Part shown: in pieces, positions 1-8,991 of the stretch | How the letters are laid out: each line of letters opens with the position of its first letter | How positions within the stretch are numbered: position 1 is the stretch's first letter | Notes under the pieces: model-generated | Told to the model about the DNA's origin: nothing | The model's database searches: none | The model's input: only the letters and a program-made list of their open reading frames with translations | Made by a program: the position numbers and the translations under genes | From: Serratia sp. M24T3 | GTDB taxonomy: Bacteria > Pseudomonadota > Gammaproteobacteria > Enterobacterales > Enterobacteriaceae | DNA: 41,187 bases | NCBI RefSeq assembly: GCF_000257645.1 | Contig: NZ_AJHJ01000041.1 | Coordinates: 1-41,187 of the forward strand | Reading direction: 5' to 3'

Positions 1-855
1 GCGCTGCTCTTCGAGCAGTTTGTTGTTGGCCAGCAAATTTTTGCGACGATCGGCCAGCTCGACTTTGATCTCTTCCATCGCCTGCACAATGCGCTCACGC
101 GGGGTAACGTAGTGCGTTTTGGGATAAATAGTAAAACGCGGCACCTCGGTGGAAATCTGGCCGGTCAACGGATCGAACAGTGACAGCCTCTCGACCTCTT
201 GATCGAACAGCTCGATTCGCAGCGCCAGATCGTCAGACTCCGCCGGGAAGACGTCGATCACTTCACCGCGCACGCGGAAAGTACTGCGCTGAAATGCCTG
301 ATCGTTACGCGCATACTGCAGCTCGGCCAGACGACGCAGGATCGCTCGCTGGTCAATGATCATACCCTTGGTGAGATGCAGCATCATTTTAAGATAGAGA
401 TCGGGATCGCCCAGGCCGTAGATAGCCGACACCGACGCTACAACGATCACGTCTTTGCGCTCCAGCAGCGCTTTAGTTGCGGAAAGACGCATCTGCTCGA
501 TATGTTCGTTTACCGACGCATCTTTTTCAATAAAGGTATCCGAGCTCGGCACATAGGCTTCAGGCTGGTAGTAATCGTAATAAGAGACAAAATATTCCAC
601 CGCATTCTCGGGGAAAAACTCTTTCATTTCGCCATAAAGCTGGGCTGCCAGCGTTTTGTTAGGCGCCAGCACCATGGTAGGACGATTCAAATCGGCAATC
701 ACGTTGGCGACGGTAAAGGTTTTGCCCGAGCCGGTCACACCCAGCAATGTCTGATGTGCCAGACCGTTCTCCAGCCCTTCTTCAAGACGGCGGATCGCCT
801 CAGGCTGATCGCCCGAAGGTTTAAATTCGGAATGTAATTTGAAAACTTTGCTCAT
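1..855 (-). CDS. uvrB: UvrABC excinuclease subunit B (N-terminal 285 residues, cut by window edge)
   Basis: UvrB is the DNA-damage verification helicase of nucleotide excision repair; it receives DNA from UvrA and recruits UvrC. Only the first 285 codons are inside the window; the gene runs off the left edge in frame. The start is fixed by the family N-terminus [20 protein letters not shown]. Walker A (GVTGSGKT) is at residues 39-46, and the region of the DNA-gripping beta-hairpin ([20 protein letters not shown]) follows near residues 90-115. No lesion is visible. The promoter upstream carries a LexA box, so SOS induction as in E. coli is expected. In E. coli uvrB follows bioD directly; here an ABC ATPase gene and a long spacer separate them. 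Confidence 0.97.
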   Translation of the reverse strand, partial: MSKVFKLHSEFKPSGDQPEAIRRLEEGLENGLAHQTLLGVTGSGKTFTVANVIADLNRPTMVLAPNKTLAAQLYGEMKEFFPENAVEYFVSYYDYYQPEAYVPSSDTFIEKDASVNEHIEQMRLSATKALLERKDVIVVASVSAIYGLGDPDLYLKMMLHLTKGMIIDQRAILRRLAELQYARNDQAFQRSTFRVRGEVIDVFPAESDDLALRIELFDQEVERLSLFDPLTGQISTEVPRFTIYPKTHYVTPRERIVQAMEEIKVELADRRKNLLANNKLLEEQR

Positions 856-983
856 TGCGGGCTACCTGAGATGAGAACGTGCGAGACAGGTCAGGAAGTA
901 TGGAATACTCCCCCACTATGTCAAATGGATCACTTTCCTGCGAATTTACCGCTGCATCAGCCTGAGCAGCGTTTTGGTCAACC

Positions 984-1011
984 ATTATACTGGATAAAAA
1001 ACCAGTCTCAA
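984..1011 (-). promoter_or_regulatory. uvrB sigma70 promoter
   Basis: On the minus strand a -35 TTGAGA (1006-1011) and a consensus -10 TATAAT (984-989) are separated by 16 nt. The start codon lies about 130 nt downstream. The arrangement, with the -10 directly after the SOS box, matches the known E. coli uvrB P2 promoter. Confidence 0.8.
988..1007 (-). promoter_or_regulatory. LexA (SOS) box of uvrB
   Basis: The plus-strand sequence TACTGGATAAAAAACCAGTC fits the LexA box pattern CTG-N10-CAG, with a symmetric CTGG/CCAG core. It overlaps the promoter spacer and is nearly identical to the E. coli uvrB SOS box as I recall it. LexA bound here would block RNA polymerase. Confidence 0.85.
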
Positions 1012-1984
1012 GTGGCTATTTTTTGTTAAACGGTTAAGTTGTTCATTTTAGGGCAACACGTCCTCCTCTTTTCCCCATCAAAGGACATTTATCCCCAGAT
1101 TTTGTCGCGACTAAACTTTTACAAGGTCTGCTGACGAAAATTTACACAACCTTGCAGGCAAATTATTAGCGCTATTGACTTTAATTAAGCTGTTGAAAAA
1201 TATAAATTTACTTAAAAAGCTGCGAATGCGGACAAACTAAGCTCAACCCGCGCCCTGACTCGCCTGTAGCAAGTTTTATGTCTCTCATGCACAAGGTTAT
1301 CCACAGGAATGGTGGATAACTCACAGCGCGCCGCACGGGACCTGCGTTGACAAAAATCGACATTTTCCTAATCCGGACTCGTTTGGCATTTTTTTAGTTA
1401 TTTTTTTACACTTTTATTTCTTTATATATTCAGATTTGACCTAGAAAAGGTCGATCTTTTAGATTGCAAAATCAGTATGTGCATCCTATCGGGACTTTTC
1501 TGCTCTTAAGTCGGTTTAAGCTTGCACCAAAAATTGCGATCTCGGCACTGGCAAAGTGCACCTCAGGATCGCGGATCTCACATAAACATTATCCCTGATA
1601 ATGAATTGCCCCTTCCCCCTACTTGCGCAGCCTTACAAAACCTCAATCAATAGTGTTTAGGAGTTATCTTTTTAAACTTGGCCCAAGAGTTGCAACATTA
1701 CTTCAGCAGGTAACCTTTACGAATTATCTGCTGTGTTATCTAAAACAACTTAACTCTCTACTTTTTTAGCAACAGTGAATGCTTTTAAGGCCAAAAAACG
1801 TCAGTTTTAGCCGTTTAGCACTGCGGGATAGCCGTTTGTCACCTGTTAATGCTGTTGAAATACGAGACTTAAACGGAATTTAATCCTGTGTTAACAGATT
1901 AACGGCATCGTAAAAATGTCAGAAATATGACAGGGGTCGTCAATGATGTGTTCAACGGAACGCCTAATAAGTGAGGAACAACTG
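1012..1984. other. long AT-rich non-coding spacer between uvrB and the ABC ATPase gene
   Basis: About 970 bases with no credible ORF, tRNA or transposase remnant. It contains runs of A and T, the DnaA box pair described separately, and no clear intrinsic terminator. Weak sigma70-like hexamers occur (a TTGACA near 1347) but none pairs convincingly with a -10. It separates two divergently transcribed genes, so it may hold a promoter for the ATPase gene or an unannotated small RNA; nothing definite is seen. Confidence 0.5.
1296..1320. promoter_or_regulatory. inverted pair of DnaA boxes
   Basis: The arms GTTATCCAC (1296-1304) and GTGGATAAC (1312-1320) are perfectly complementary, with a 7-nt loop. 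The left arm contains a full consensus DnaA box TTATCCACA (1297-1305). The right arm read on the minus strand is TTATCCACC, one mismatch. A DnaA site upstream of E. coli uvrB has been described in the literature, so a role in uvrB control is plausible. Confidence 0.6.
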
Positions 1985-2695
1985 ATGCTAAGCGTAAAAG
2001 CAGTTAACCAATTTTATGGTCAAAACCATATCCTTTGGGACATCAATCTCGAATTGTATCGCGGACAATGTAATTGCCTGATCGGCCGCAACGGTGTTGG
2101 CAAAACGACGTTGATCAACTGCATCATGGGTCATTTACCCGTGAAAAGTGGATCGATGACTTGGCAGTCGGCCAATCATGAACCGCAGAATTTGCTGATG
2201 ATGCCGGTGGAAACCCGCGCGCAGATGGGGATTGGCTATGTACCTCAGGGGCGACAGATTTTCTCGCAGATGAGCGTGGATGAAAACCTGCAGATTGCCA
2301 TGATGGCCGGGCGTAACAAAACCCGCCGCGTTCCTTCGCAGGTTTACGATCTGTTTCCTTCGATGAAAGAAATGGGTTCTCGCAAGGCCGGAGAACTGGA
2401 TGAAAGTCAGCAGCAGCAACTGGCTATCAGCCGGGCGCTGGTGCAGGAGCCAGAGCTGCTGATCCTCGATGAACCAACAGAGCATACCAGCGAGGCGATG
2501 GAAGCCAACATGGGCAATATTATCCATCGTCTCAACCGCGACCTTGGCCTGACATTGCTGCTGGTCGGTCATAAACTGCCGTTTATTCGCAGCGTCGCAG
2601 ACCGTTTCTGCCTGCTGGACGGCGGGCGCAACGTCGCTCAGGGCACGCTGGAACAGCTGGACGATAATCTGGTGAAAACTTATCTTACCGTCTGA
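1985..2695 (+). CDS. orphan UrtE/LivF-like ABC transporter ATPase with atypical signature motif
   Basis: The protein (236 residues) follows the UrtE branch of branched-chain amino acid/urea ABC ATPases. It opens MLSVKAVNQFYGQNHIL and has an intact Walker A (GRNGVGKTT), the Q-loop region (VPQGRQIF) and Walker B (LLILDEPTE). The ABC signature, normally LSGGQ, reads LDESQ; the D-loop region reads EHTSEA; the switch position reads VGH where the family usually has VEQ. No permease, binding protein or other urt gene lies nearby. I start at the ATG at 1985 because of the family N-terminus and a GAGG 8 nt upstream; an in-frame ATG at 1943 would add 14 residues. It is convergent with bioD, with only 3 nt between stop codons and no terminator. 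Function is unknown; the open, conserved frame argues against a dead gene. Confidence 0.8.
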   Translation: MLSVKAVNQFYGQNHILWDINLELYRGQCNCLIGRNGVGKTTLINCIMGHLPVKSGSMTWQSANHEPQNLLMMPVETRAQMGIGYVPQGRQIFSQMSVDENLQIAMMAGRNKTRRVPSQVYDLFPSMKEMGSRKAGELDESQQQQLAISRALVQEPELLILDEPTEHTSEAMEANMGNIIHRLNRDLGLTLLLVGHKLPFIRSVADRFCLLDGGRNVAQGTLEQLDDNLVKTYLTV

Positions 2696-2698
2696 CGC

Positions 2699-3397
2699 TT
2701 AGGCCAAAATCAAAGCTTTCAACGAAAGATAGCGGCCATGATCGTTAAATTGATGATGTTGAAGATACGGGATCTCGCCCAGTAGTGGCGCAGGCAGCAG
2801 CCGGGTCAGGGTTGCAAGATAAGCCTGATGATGCTGCCCCGTTTCCTCTACATCATTGGCGATCCAACCCGCCAGCTTTAGCCCGCTTCGCAAGATAGCC
2901 TGCGCGGTCAGCAGCGCATGGTTGATGCAGCCCAAACGCATACCAACCACTAATATCACCGGCAACTGCTCGTCGATCACCCAGTCGGCGAAGGTGTGCT
3001 CCTTGTTAAGCGGCGTAAACCAGCCTCCCGCGCCCTCTACCACGACCCAATCGGCCAAAGGTTCCAGCTCACGCAATCCCCGGGACAGCTCCGCCAACAC
3101 GATAGCTTTGCCCTCAAGCTCGCTGACAATATGTGGCGAGGTCGGCTCACGAAAGGTATAAGGATTGACCTGTTGGTAGCTCAGCGCTACTGAACTGTTA
3201 GCCTGTAGCGCCAGCGCATCACTGTTGCGCAGGCCTTGTGGCGTGATTTCACTGCCCGAGGCGACAGGCTTGTAGCCCGCCGTGGTGAAACCCGCCGCGG
3301 CCGCAGCCTGTAAAAAGGCGCAAGTAGCCACTGTTTTGCCGACTTCAGTATCCGTGCCGGTAATAAACCAGCGCTGCTTGTCGATCGCCCTATCCAT
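2699..3397 (-). CDS. bioD: dethiobiotin synthetase
   Basis: BioD closes the ureido ring of dethiobiotin from 7,8-diaminononanoate, CO2 and ATP, the penultimate step of biotin synthesis. The 232-residue protein has the P-loop GTDTEVGKT at residues 14-22 and the motif VEGAGGWFTPL further on, both typical of BioD. Its ATG overlaps the bioC stop codon by one base (TAATG), indicating translational coupling at the end of bioBFCD. The stop faces the UrtE-like gene 3 nt away. Confidence 0.97.
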   Translation of the reverse strand: MDRAIDKQRWFITGTDTEVGKTVATCAFLQAAAAAGFTTAGYKPVASGSEITPQGLRNSDALALQANSSVALSYQQVNPYTFREPTSPHIVSELEGKAIVLAELSRGLRELEPLADWVVVEGAGGWFTPLNKEHTFADWVIDEQLPVILVVGMRLGCINHALLTAQAILRSGLKLAGWIANDVEETGQHHQAYLATLTRLLPAPLLGEIPYLQHHQFNDHGRYLSLKALILA

Positions 3398-4179
3398 TAT
3401 TCTTCTTCAACATAAATAATCCCGTAAACCAAACGATAGGTCAGCGGCAGTTGCCCATCCTGACGGGCAAAATGCTGTTCGACACTTGCCAGACGGGACC
3501 GTCCGCCCAAGCCGCCCAGTCGCCCGCCTTTGATATGGGTAGCCCCAATGCCCTTGAGCGAACGCATCAGGCTCATCACATCAGGAAACAGCGCAGTATG
3601 CTGACTGAACTCGACGTGATGGGTAAAGGGCGCGCAGGCTTCGGCGATTTTATCCGGCGTAAGAAACTTGTTAACGTGAGGACGGCCATCGACCTTCATC
3701 CACGCCTGCGACAGCTCAAGCAGAGAATGTTCTGCCAGAGTCGAGAACAGCACCACTCCACCCGGACGCGTTACCCGCACCAGCTCTTGCAGCGCGCGCG
3801 GCAACGCATTGCACCACTGCACGGCAAGATTGCTGAAACTGACGTCCACCGAGTTGCTTTCCAGCGGCAGGCGCTCAATGTCACCGGGTAAATAATGTGC
3901 GGCAGAATTTAACTCCCGCGCCCGCGCCAGCATGCCCTCGGAGAGATCTAAAGCGGTGACTGTTTTACCCAACGCCTGCCAGCAACGGCTGAAATAGCCC
4001 GTGCCGCAACCGGCATCCAGCACTTGTGGCCCTAATTCAACGCCCTGTTGCTCAGCCATGGCTATCAGGGTTTCGCCACTCAGACGCTGCAACTCTGCGG
4101 CACCTTCGTAGCTGTGGGCCGCACGACTAAACGCATTGGCGACCGCTTTTTTATTCACTAATTCGGTAACTGCACCCAT
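3397..4179 (-). CDS. bioC: malonyl-[acyl-carrier protein] O-methyltransferase
   Basis: BioC methylates malonyl-ACP with S-adenosylmethionine so that the fatty acid machinery can build the pimeloyl chain of biotin. The 260-residue protein has the SAM-binding motif VLDAGCGTG at 53-61 and the N-terminal pattern [16 protein letters not shown] seen in BioC. The ATG start has GGAG 7 nt upstream and overlaps the 3' end of bioF by 29 nt. A GTG further in (before NKKA) would match the E. coli N-terminus more exactly, so the true start may be slightly downstream. Confidence 0.96.
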   Translation of the reverse strand: MGAVTELVNKKAVANAFSRAAHSYEGAAELQRLSGETLIAMAEQQGVELGPQVLDAGCGTGYFSRCWQALGKTVTALDLSEGMLARARELNSAAHYLPGDIERLPLESNSVDVSFSNLAVQWCNALPRALQELVRVTRPGGVVLFSTLAEHSLLELSQAWMKVDGRPHVNKFLTPDKIAEACAPFTHHVEFSQHTALFPDVMSLMRSLKGIGATHIKGGRLGGLGGRSRLASVEQHFARQDGQLPLTYRLVYGIIYVEEE

Positions 4180-5314
4180 TCAGGGACTCCAGCAAAATAT
4201 CAATATCTTCAGGCTGATGGGCAGCCGTCAGGGTCAGACGCAACCGTGCACTGCCTGGTGGCACCGTCGGCGGGCGAATCGCGCTGACCCACAGACCCTG
4301 CTTGCGCAACCGCTGCGCCCATTGCAGTGCTGGCTGATTCTCACCGATGATCAAGGGCTGAATCGCGCTCGATGAATCGGCAAGCTCTAGACCCAACTGC
4401 CCGGCACCCGTTCTAAAACGGGCAATGTTATTGGCCAGTTTATCACGCAGGTCATCGCCTTGCTGAATACATGTCAACGCGGCCTGTAACGCACAAACCT
4501 GGGCCGCGGGCATTGCGGTGCTGTAAATCAGATGGCGAGCAAACTGCAACAGGTAATCGGCGGTAGCTTCATCGCATAGCACCGCCGCACCGCTGCAGCC
4601 CATCGCTTTTCCAAAGGTCAGCACCAGCAGCTCGGGTTTAATCCCTTGCTGCCAGCAGCTACCGCGACCTTGCTCGCCCAGTACGCCGACGCCGTGTGCA
4701 TCATCGACCATCAGCCAGCCGCCGTATTGTTTTGTCAGCCTATGCAGGGCGGCCAAAGGTGCCGCATCGCCGTCCATGCTGAAGATACCTTCGGTGACTA
4801 CCAGTGTTTCTCCCGCCAGAGGCTTTTCCAGCAATCGTTGTAATGCCGCAGGCTGATTGTGGGCAAAACGCCGCAACTGGGCCGGGGAATGCACCGCCGC
4901 CTCCAGCAGCGAGGCGTGACTGAGTTTATCGGCGAGGATCCGGTCTTCTCCCTGCATCATCGCCGCCAACACCGCCTGATTAGCGGCAAAACCAGAGATA
5001 AAAAGCAAGGCGCGGGGATAACCCTGCCACTCCGCCAGCTGCTGTTCAAACTGCTGATGTACCTGAGAAAAGCCGGTAACGTGGCCTGAACCGCCGCTGC
5101 CGACACCATATTTTTCCGCACCGCGCTGCCAGGCGGCGATCAGCTCAGGATGCTGCGACAACCCGAGATAATCGTTACCGGAAAAGTTCAGATAGTGGCG
5201 ATCGCCCTGTTGCAGCCAGCGGCCATTGCCGCCGTGATTAGGCTGCCGCTGGCGAAAAGCGTCGGCCTGTCGCCGCTCGGCAATCGCTGCATCAAAACGC
5301 GCATGCCACGACAT
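4151..5314 (-). CDS. bioF: 8-amino-7-oxononanoate synthase
   Basis: This PLP enzyme condenses pimeloyl-ACP with L-alanine to 8-amino-7-oxononanoate. The 387-residue form beginning [10 protein letters not shown] is preferred: it matches the E. coli N-terminus and puts the PLP lysine (TFGKAMG) at residue 236, the E. coli number. The motifs [12 protein letters not shown] and [12 protein letters not shown] are present. In-frame ATGs at 5317 and 5329 are alternatives; a run of five G just inside the 5329 start is the likely ribosome binding site for the downstream ATGs. It lies between bioB and bioC in the operon. Confidence 0.96.
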   Translation of the reverse strand: MSWHARFDAAIAERRQADAFRQRQPNHGGNGRWLQQGDRHYLNFSGNDYLGLSQHPELIAAWQRGAEKYGVGSGGSGHVTGFSQVHQQFEQQLAEWQGYPRALLFISGFAANQAVLAAMMQGEDRILADKLSHASLLEAAVHSPAQLRRFAHNQPAALQRLLEKPLAGETLVVTEGIFSMDGDAAPLAALHRLTKQYGGWLMVDDAHGVGVLGEQGRGSCWQQGIKPELLVLTFGKAMGCSGAAVLCDEATADYLLQFARHLIYSTAMPAAQVCALQAALTCIQQGDDLRDKLANNIARFRTGAGQLGLELADSSSAIQPLIIGENQPALQWAQRLRKQGLWVSAIRPPTVPPGSARLRLTLTAAHQPEDIDILLESLNGCSYRISE

Positions 5315-5374
5315 CATCAATGCCCCCATTGCTGGTGACGAAAACGAAACCTTGGCATAAACCGCAGCCGCACG

Positions 5375-6412
5375 TTAGCGCGCAGCATTGTAAAATTGCT
5401 CGCTGTCGGCATGCAGCAACTGTGAACTCAACGCCTGCTGCTGTTCTTCATCGCCCATTTCGGTGGCGAAATTTTGTGGATTCAGGCCAAGCTTGCCGAA
5501 CAGGATCAGGTCTTTATCTTCTGCCGGATTCGGCGTAGTCAGCAGTTTGCAGCCGTAGAAAATCGAGTTTGCACCGGCCATAAAGCACATCGCCTGCGTC
5601 TGCTCGCTCATTTGCTCGCGACCGGCGGAAAGGCGCACGTAAGATGTCGGCATCATGATGCGCGCAATCGCAATAGTACGAATAAAATCAAACGGATCGA
5701 CGTCGGCGTTATCGGCCATCGGGGTGCCTTTAACCTTGACCAGCATGTTGATCGGCACACTCTCGGGCGGCACCGGCAGATTCGCCAGCTGCATCAGCAG
5801 GCCCGCACGGTCTTTAACCGTTTCTCCCAGTCCGACAATCCCCCCCGAGCAAACTTTGATCCCCGCACCACGCACTTCCTGCAACGTATCCAGCCTTTCC
5901 TGATAGCTGCGAGTCGTGATTACGCTGCCATAAAATTCCGGCGAGGTGTCGAGATTATGATTGTAAAAATCCAGCCCGGCGCTCGCCAGACGCTGCGCCT
6001 GCAAGGTATTCAGCGTGCCCAACGTCATGCAGGTTTCCATGCCCAGCGCTTTGACGCCCTGCACCATCTGCTCGAGATACGGCATATCACGGTCGTGCGG
6101 ATTCTTCCACGCCGCGCCCATGCAGAAGCGAGTCGAACCCGCAGCCTTGGCCTGGCGCGCCGACTCCAATACTTGCTGAACTTCCATCAGCTTCTCGGAT
6201 TCAAGCCCGGTTTTATAACGCGAACTTTGCGGACAGTATTTGCAGTCTTCTGGACAGGCACCCGTCTTGATCGACAGCAGCGTGCTGACTTGCACCTGTC
6301 GCGAGTCGAAATGTTGACGGTGAATCTGCTGCGCTTCAAACATCAGTTCCAGAAAGGGTTTTTCGAATAGCGCTTCTGTTTGCTCATAAGTCCAACGAGG
6401 GCGGGTTGTCAT
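5375..6412 (-). CDS. bioB: biotin synthase
   Basis: BioB is the radical SAM enzyme that inserts sulfur into dethiobiotin. Starting at [10 protein letters not shown] gives 345 residues, with the radical-SAM cysteines at C53, C57 and C60 (CPEDCKYC), the same numbers as in E. coli. GGAG 7 nt upstream supports this start over an upstream ATG at 6445. It is the first gene of bioBFCD and is transcribed away from bioA across a shared operator. Confidence 0.98.
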   Translation of the reverse strand: MTTRPRWTYEQTEALFEKPFLELMFEAQQIHRQHFDSRQVQVSTLLSIKTGACPEDCKYCPQSSRYKTGLESEKLMEVQQVLESARQAKAAGSTRFCMGAAWKNPHDRDMPYLEQMVQGVKALGMETCMTLGTLNTLQAQRLASAGLDFYNHNLDTSPEFYGSVITTRSYQERLDTLQEVRGAGIKVCSGGIVGLGETVKDRAGLLMQLANLPVPPESVPINMLVKVKGTPMADNADVDPFDFIRTIAIARIMMPTSYVRLSAGREQMSEQTQAMCFMAGANSIFYGCKLLTTPNPAEDKDLILFGKLGLNPQNFATEMGDEEQQQALSSQLLHADSEQFYNAAR

Positions 6413-6438
6413 AAGACATCTCCAAAAGTAATGATATA

Positions 6439-6472
6439 CCGTCAACCATTTTTGATTTATTTTAGTTTACGG
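6439..6472. promoter_or_regulatory. BirA-type biotin operator between bioB and bioA
   Basis: Half sites CCGTCAACC (6439-6447) and AGTTTACGG (6464-6472) are complementary at 7 of 9 positions across a 16-nt AT-rich spacer. This is the geometry of the E. coli bio operator (TTGTAAACC-N16-GGTTTACAA). Its position in the 124-nt divergent gap agrees with BirA repressing both operons. A further GGTTTACGA lies at about 6494-6502 (see findings). Confidence 0.7.
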
Positions 6473-6536
6473 TCAACGTAATATTTTATTTTTGGTTTAC
6501 GACTAATTTTCGACCTGACTTTTGCAAGGAATTTTC

Positions 6537-7814
6537 ATGACGCCCGCCGACCTCGAATTTGATCAACGACATATCTGGCATCCCTACACTTCTATGACCC
6601 AGCCACTGCCAACCTATGCGGTGGAATCTGCGCAAGGGGTGCTGCTCAATCTGGCCGATGGCCGCCAACTGATTGACGGCATGTCATCCTGGTGGGCCGC
6701 AATCCACGGCTATAACCACCCGCAGTTAAATCAGGCGGCAATTGAACAGATTGGCAAGATGTCGCACGTAATGTTTGGCGGTATCACTCATCCGGCGGCG
6801 ATCGCGCTGTCAAAACAGTTGGTAGCCATCACGCCAGAAGGCCTGGAATGCGTATTTTTGGCTGATTCAGGATCGGTGGCAGTTGAGGTGTCACTAAAGA
6901 TGGCAATGCAATACTGGCAGGCGCGCGGCGAAAAACGTCAAAAGCTGTTAACCCTGCGCCACGGTTATCACGGCGATACTTTTGGCGCGATGGCAGTGTG
7001 TGACCCGCAGAACTCGATGCACAGTCTGTATCAGGGATATTTGCCAGAACATTTGTTTGCCCCTGCGCCTCAGTGCCGTTTTGATGGCGAATGGCATGCA
7101 GAGGACATTGCACCTTTTGCGGCACTGTTGAAAGAGCATGAAAAAGACATTGCCGCAGTCATTCTTGAGCCGGTAGTTCAGGGCGCAGGCGGGATGCGAA
7201 TTTATCACCCCGAGTATCTGCGTCAGGTGCGAAAACTTTGCGATGAAACAGGCATTCTGATGATTGCCGACGAGATAGCGACCGGCTTTGGCCGCACCGG
7301 CAAGCTGTTCGCCTGCGAACATGCCGGGATCGCACCGGACATTCTTTGTCTCGGCAAGGCGCTGACGGGCGGCTACATGACACTGTCCGCCACGCTGACG
7401 ACCCGCGAGGTCGCTAACGTCATCAGCAATGGCGAAGCGGGATGCTTTATGCACGGCCCGACTTTTATGGGCAATCCGCTGGCCTGCGCCGTCGCCAGCG
7501 CCAGCCTGTCATTACTGGCGGAAAACCGCTGGCCGCAGCAGGTCGCAGCAATTGAAGAGCAGCTTAACGCCGAGCTTGCGCCACTCAAACATCATCCGGC
7601 AGTGGCTGATGTGCGAGTGTTGGGAGCGATCGGCGTGGTGGAAATGCGCCAACCCGTGGAGATGGCACGCCTGCAGCAGCATTTTGTTGCGCAAGGAGTG
7701 TGGATCAGGCCGTTTGGCAAACTGATTTATCTAATGCCGCCGTACGTGATTACCCCTGAGCAGTTGCGTCAGCTCACGCAGGCAGTGGCCAGCGCTCTGC
7801 AACAGCTTTATTAA
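6537..7814 (+). CDS. bioA: adenosylmethionine-8-amino-7-oxononanoate aminotransferase
   Basis: BioA transfers the amino group of S-adenosylmethionine to 8-amino-7-oxononanoate, giving diaminononanoate. The 425-residue protein starts [19 protein letters not shown], like E. coli BioA, with AAGGA six bases upstream; an ATG five codons earlier is disfavoured. The PLP lysine in [10 protein letters not shown] is K274, the E. coli number. [11 protein letters not shown], typical of class III aminotransferases, is present. It is transcribed divergently from bioB. No clear terminator follows; its 3' end faces the LysR gene. Confidence 0.97.
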   Translation: MTPADLEFDQRHIWHPYTSMTQPLPTYAVESAQGVLLNLADGRQLIDGMSSWWAAIHGYNHPQLNQAAIEQIGKMSHVMFGGITHPAAIALSKQLVAITPEGLECVFLADSGSVAVEVSLKMAMQYWQARGEKRQKLLTLRHGYHGDTFGAMAVCDPQNSMHSLYQGYLPEHLFAPAPQCRFDGEWHAEDIAPFAALLKEHEKDIAAVILEPVVQGAGGMRIYHPEYLRQVRKLCDETGILMIADEIATGFGRTGKLFACEHAGIAPDILCLGKALTGGYMTLSATLTTREVANVISNGEAGCFMHGPTFMGNPLACAVASASLSLLAENRWPQQVAAIEEQLNAELAPLKHHPAVADVRVLGAIGVVEMRQPVEMARLQQHFVAQGVWIRPFGKLIYLMPPYVITPEQLRQLTQAVASALQQLY

Positions 7815-7816
7815 AG

Positions 7817-7883
7817 CTTGCTGCCCGTGCGAACTGAACTTTGCCGCAGGTGCGAGCTAAACCTTGCCGCCAGTACGGACTAG
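7817..7883. repeat. three tandem degenerate 22-23 bp repeats at the bioA/LysR junction
   Basis: Copies at 7817-7838, 7839-7861 and 7862-7883 share the pattern TTGCyGC-x2-GTrCGr-x-CTrA. The third copy encodes the C-terminal tail (RTGGKV) of the LysR protein, so the repeats straddle its stop codon. Confidence 0.6.
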
Positions 7884-8861
7884 TTGTCGCGAGGCGGCCA
7901 GCAGGGTATCAAGCCTGTTGCGGCTTTCACCAGCCTGCTGATTGAGAAAATCGATGGCAACCTGCAGCGCCGGGCTTGGATTATCGGGGTAAAGCAGTTG
8001 ATAACTTGCCCCGCTGGCGACACAAAGAGTAAACGGCGCGATCACTCTGTGGGCCTGCAAATCATCCTCAATCAGCGTGAGATCGCCGATCGCCACGCCG
8101 TAACCTTGCAACGCCGAGTTAATCGCCAGATCCAGGGTGTCAAAATGCTGGGACTTGCTTGAGGGAAGTACCTGTACGCCAGCGGTTTTAAGCCAAAGCA
8201 GCCAGTCACGACGATCGCGGGTCGGATGCAGCAGCGTTTGATCCGCCAGACTGCCAAGCCCGATATCTTCTGTCTTTGTCCTTAGAAGATCAGGCTTTGT
8301 CGCTAAAAGATCCGGTACGCAAACGGGCGTCAGTACTTCATCGAACAGATGCAGCACGTTGGCCGCATTCTCAACCGGTCGTCCAAACACCACCGCCGCA
8401 TCAAAATGTTCGCTGCTAAAATCCACCCCATGCGCCACCGAAGCAGTGAGCTCGATCTGCATATCCGGACGATCGTTTTGCAGCTGGATCACCCGCGGTA
8501 ACAGCCAGCGCATCGAACAGGTTGGACACTTGATGCGCACGGTATCAGGATGACTCGCTACCCTTTGCAGCGCCTCGCCCATTTGTGTCATGGCCATCTG
8601 TATCGGCGGCAACAGCTGCGCACCTCGCGGTGTCAGCGTCAATCCCCTTGCCTGCCTGACAAACAGCGGATACCCAAGATGCGCTTCTAGCCCGGTGACC
8701 TGCCTGCTTACCGCACCTTGCGTGATGTGCAACAGCTCGGCGGCGCGCGTCAGATTCAAGGCTTGAGCAACGATGACAAATGTCTTGAGCAAGTTTAGCG
8801 GCGGTAAATTGAGTGCCGAATTTGGCACAGAATGAGGCGAAAAATCCGAGTGTGAACGCAT
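7857..8861 (-). CDS. LysR-family transcriptional regulator (GcvA-like)
   Basis: A 334-residue LysR-type regulator. The winged HTH is at about residues 20-80 (PPLNLLKTFVIVAQALNLTR, then ITQGAVSRQV), followed by a type 2 periplasmic-binding-like effector domain. The PLNLLKTF opening resembles the GcvA/AmpR branch. It is divergent from the aminotransferase/binding-protein pair, with 130 nt between starts, which suggests it regulates that pair. An inverted repeat with T-N11-A spacing lies in the gap. Its last residues come from a tandem DNA repeat, so the C-terminus may be recently altered. The ligand is unknown. It is not an evident orthologue of E. coli ybhD. Confidence 0.9.
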   Translation of the reverse strand: MRSHSDFSPHSVPNSALNLPPLNLLKTFVIVAQALNLTRAAELLHITQGAVSRQVTGLEAHLGYPLFVRQARGLTLTPRGAQLLPPIQMAMTQMGEALQRVASHPDTVRIKCPTCSMRWLLPRVIQLQNDRPDMQIELTASVAHGVDFSSEHFDAAVVFGRPVENAANVLHLFDEVLTPVCVPDLLATKPDLLRTKTEDIGLGSLADQTLLHPTRDRRDWLLWLKTAGVQVLPSSKSQHFDTLDLAINSALQGYGVAIGDLTLIEDDLQAHRVIAPFTLCVASGASYQLLYPDNPSPALQVAIDFLNQQAGESRNRLDTLLAASRQLVRTGGKV

Positions 8862-8877
8862 TGTGGTTTGGCTCCAG

Positions 8878-8896
8878 CCATGACGTCAGATCATGG
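8878..8896. promoter_or_regulatory. candidate LysR-regulator binding site
   Basis: CCATGA-N7-TCATGG is a perfect 6-bp inverted repeat containing TGA-N7-TCA, that is T-N11-A, the LysR-type consensus. It lies 17 nt upstream of the regulator start codon and about 95 nt upstream of the divergent aminotransferase. Confidence 0.45.
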
Positions 8897-8991
8897 TAAG
8901 TATGACAAACTTTCTATTGTGGACCTAACGAATCTATTGCTTAATCAAACTTCACTATTCTGCCCATCCGTTACTGCACACAGGAGTTAGC

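Noticed and set aside
199-837. 212-codon ORF opposite uvrB
   Set aside because: It is the antisense shadow of uvrB, whose own frame is a clear match to the family.
5474-6370. 298-codon ORF opposite bioB
   Set aside because: Antisense shadow of bioB; composition (arginine, histidine, glutamine rich) is typical of reverse-frame artefacts.
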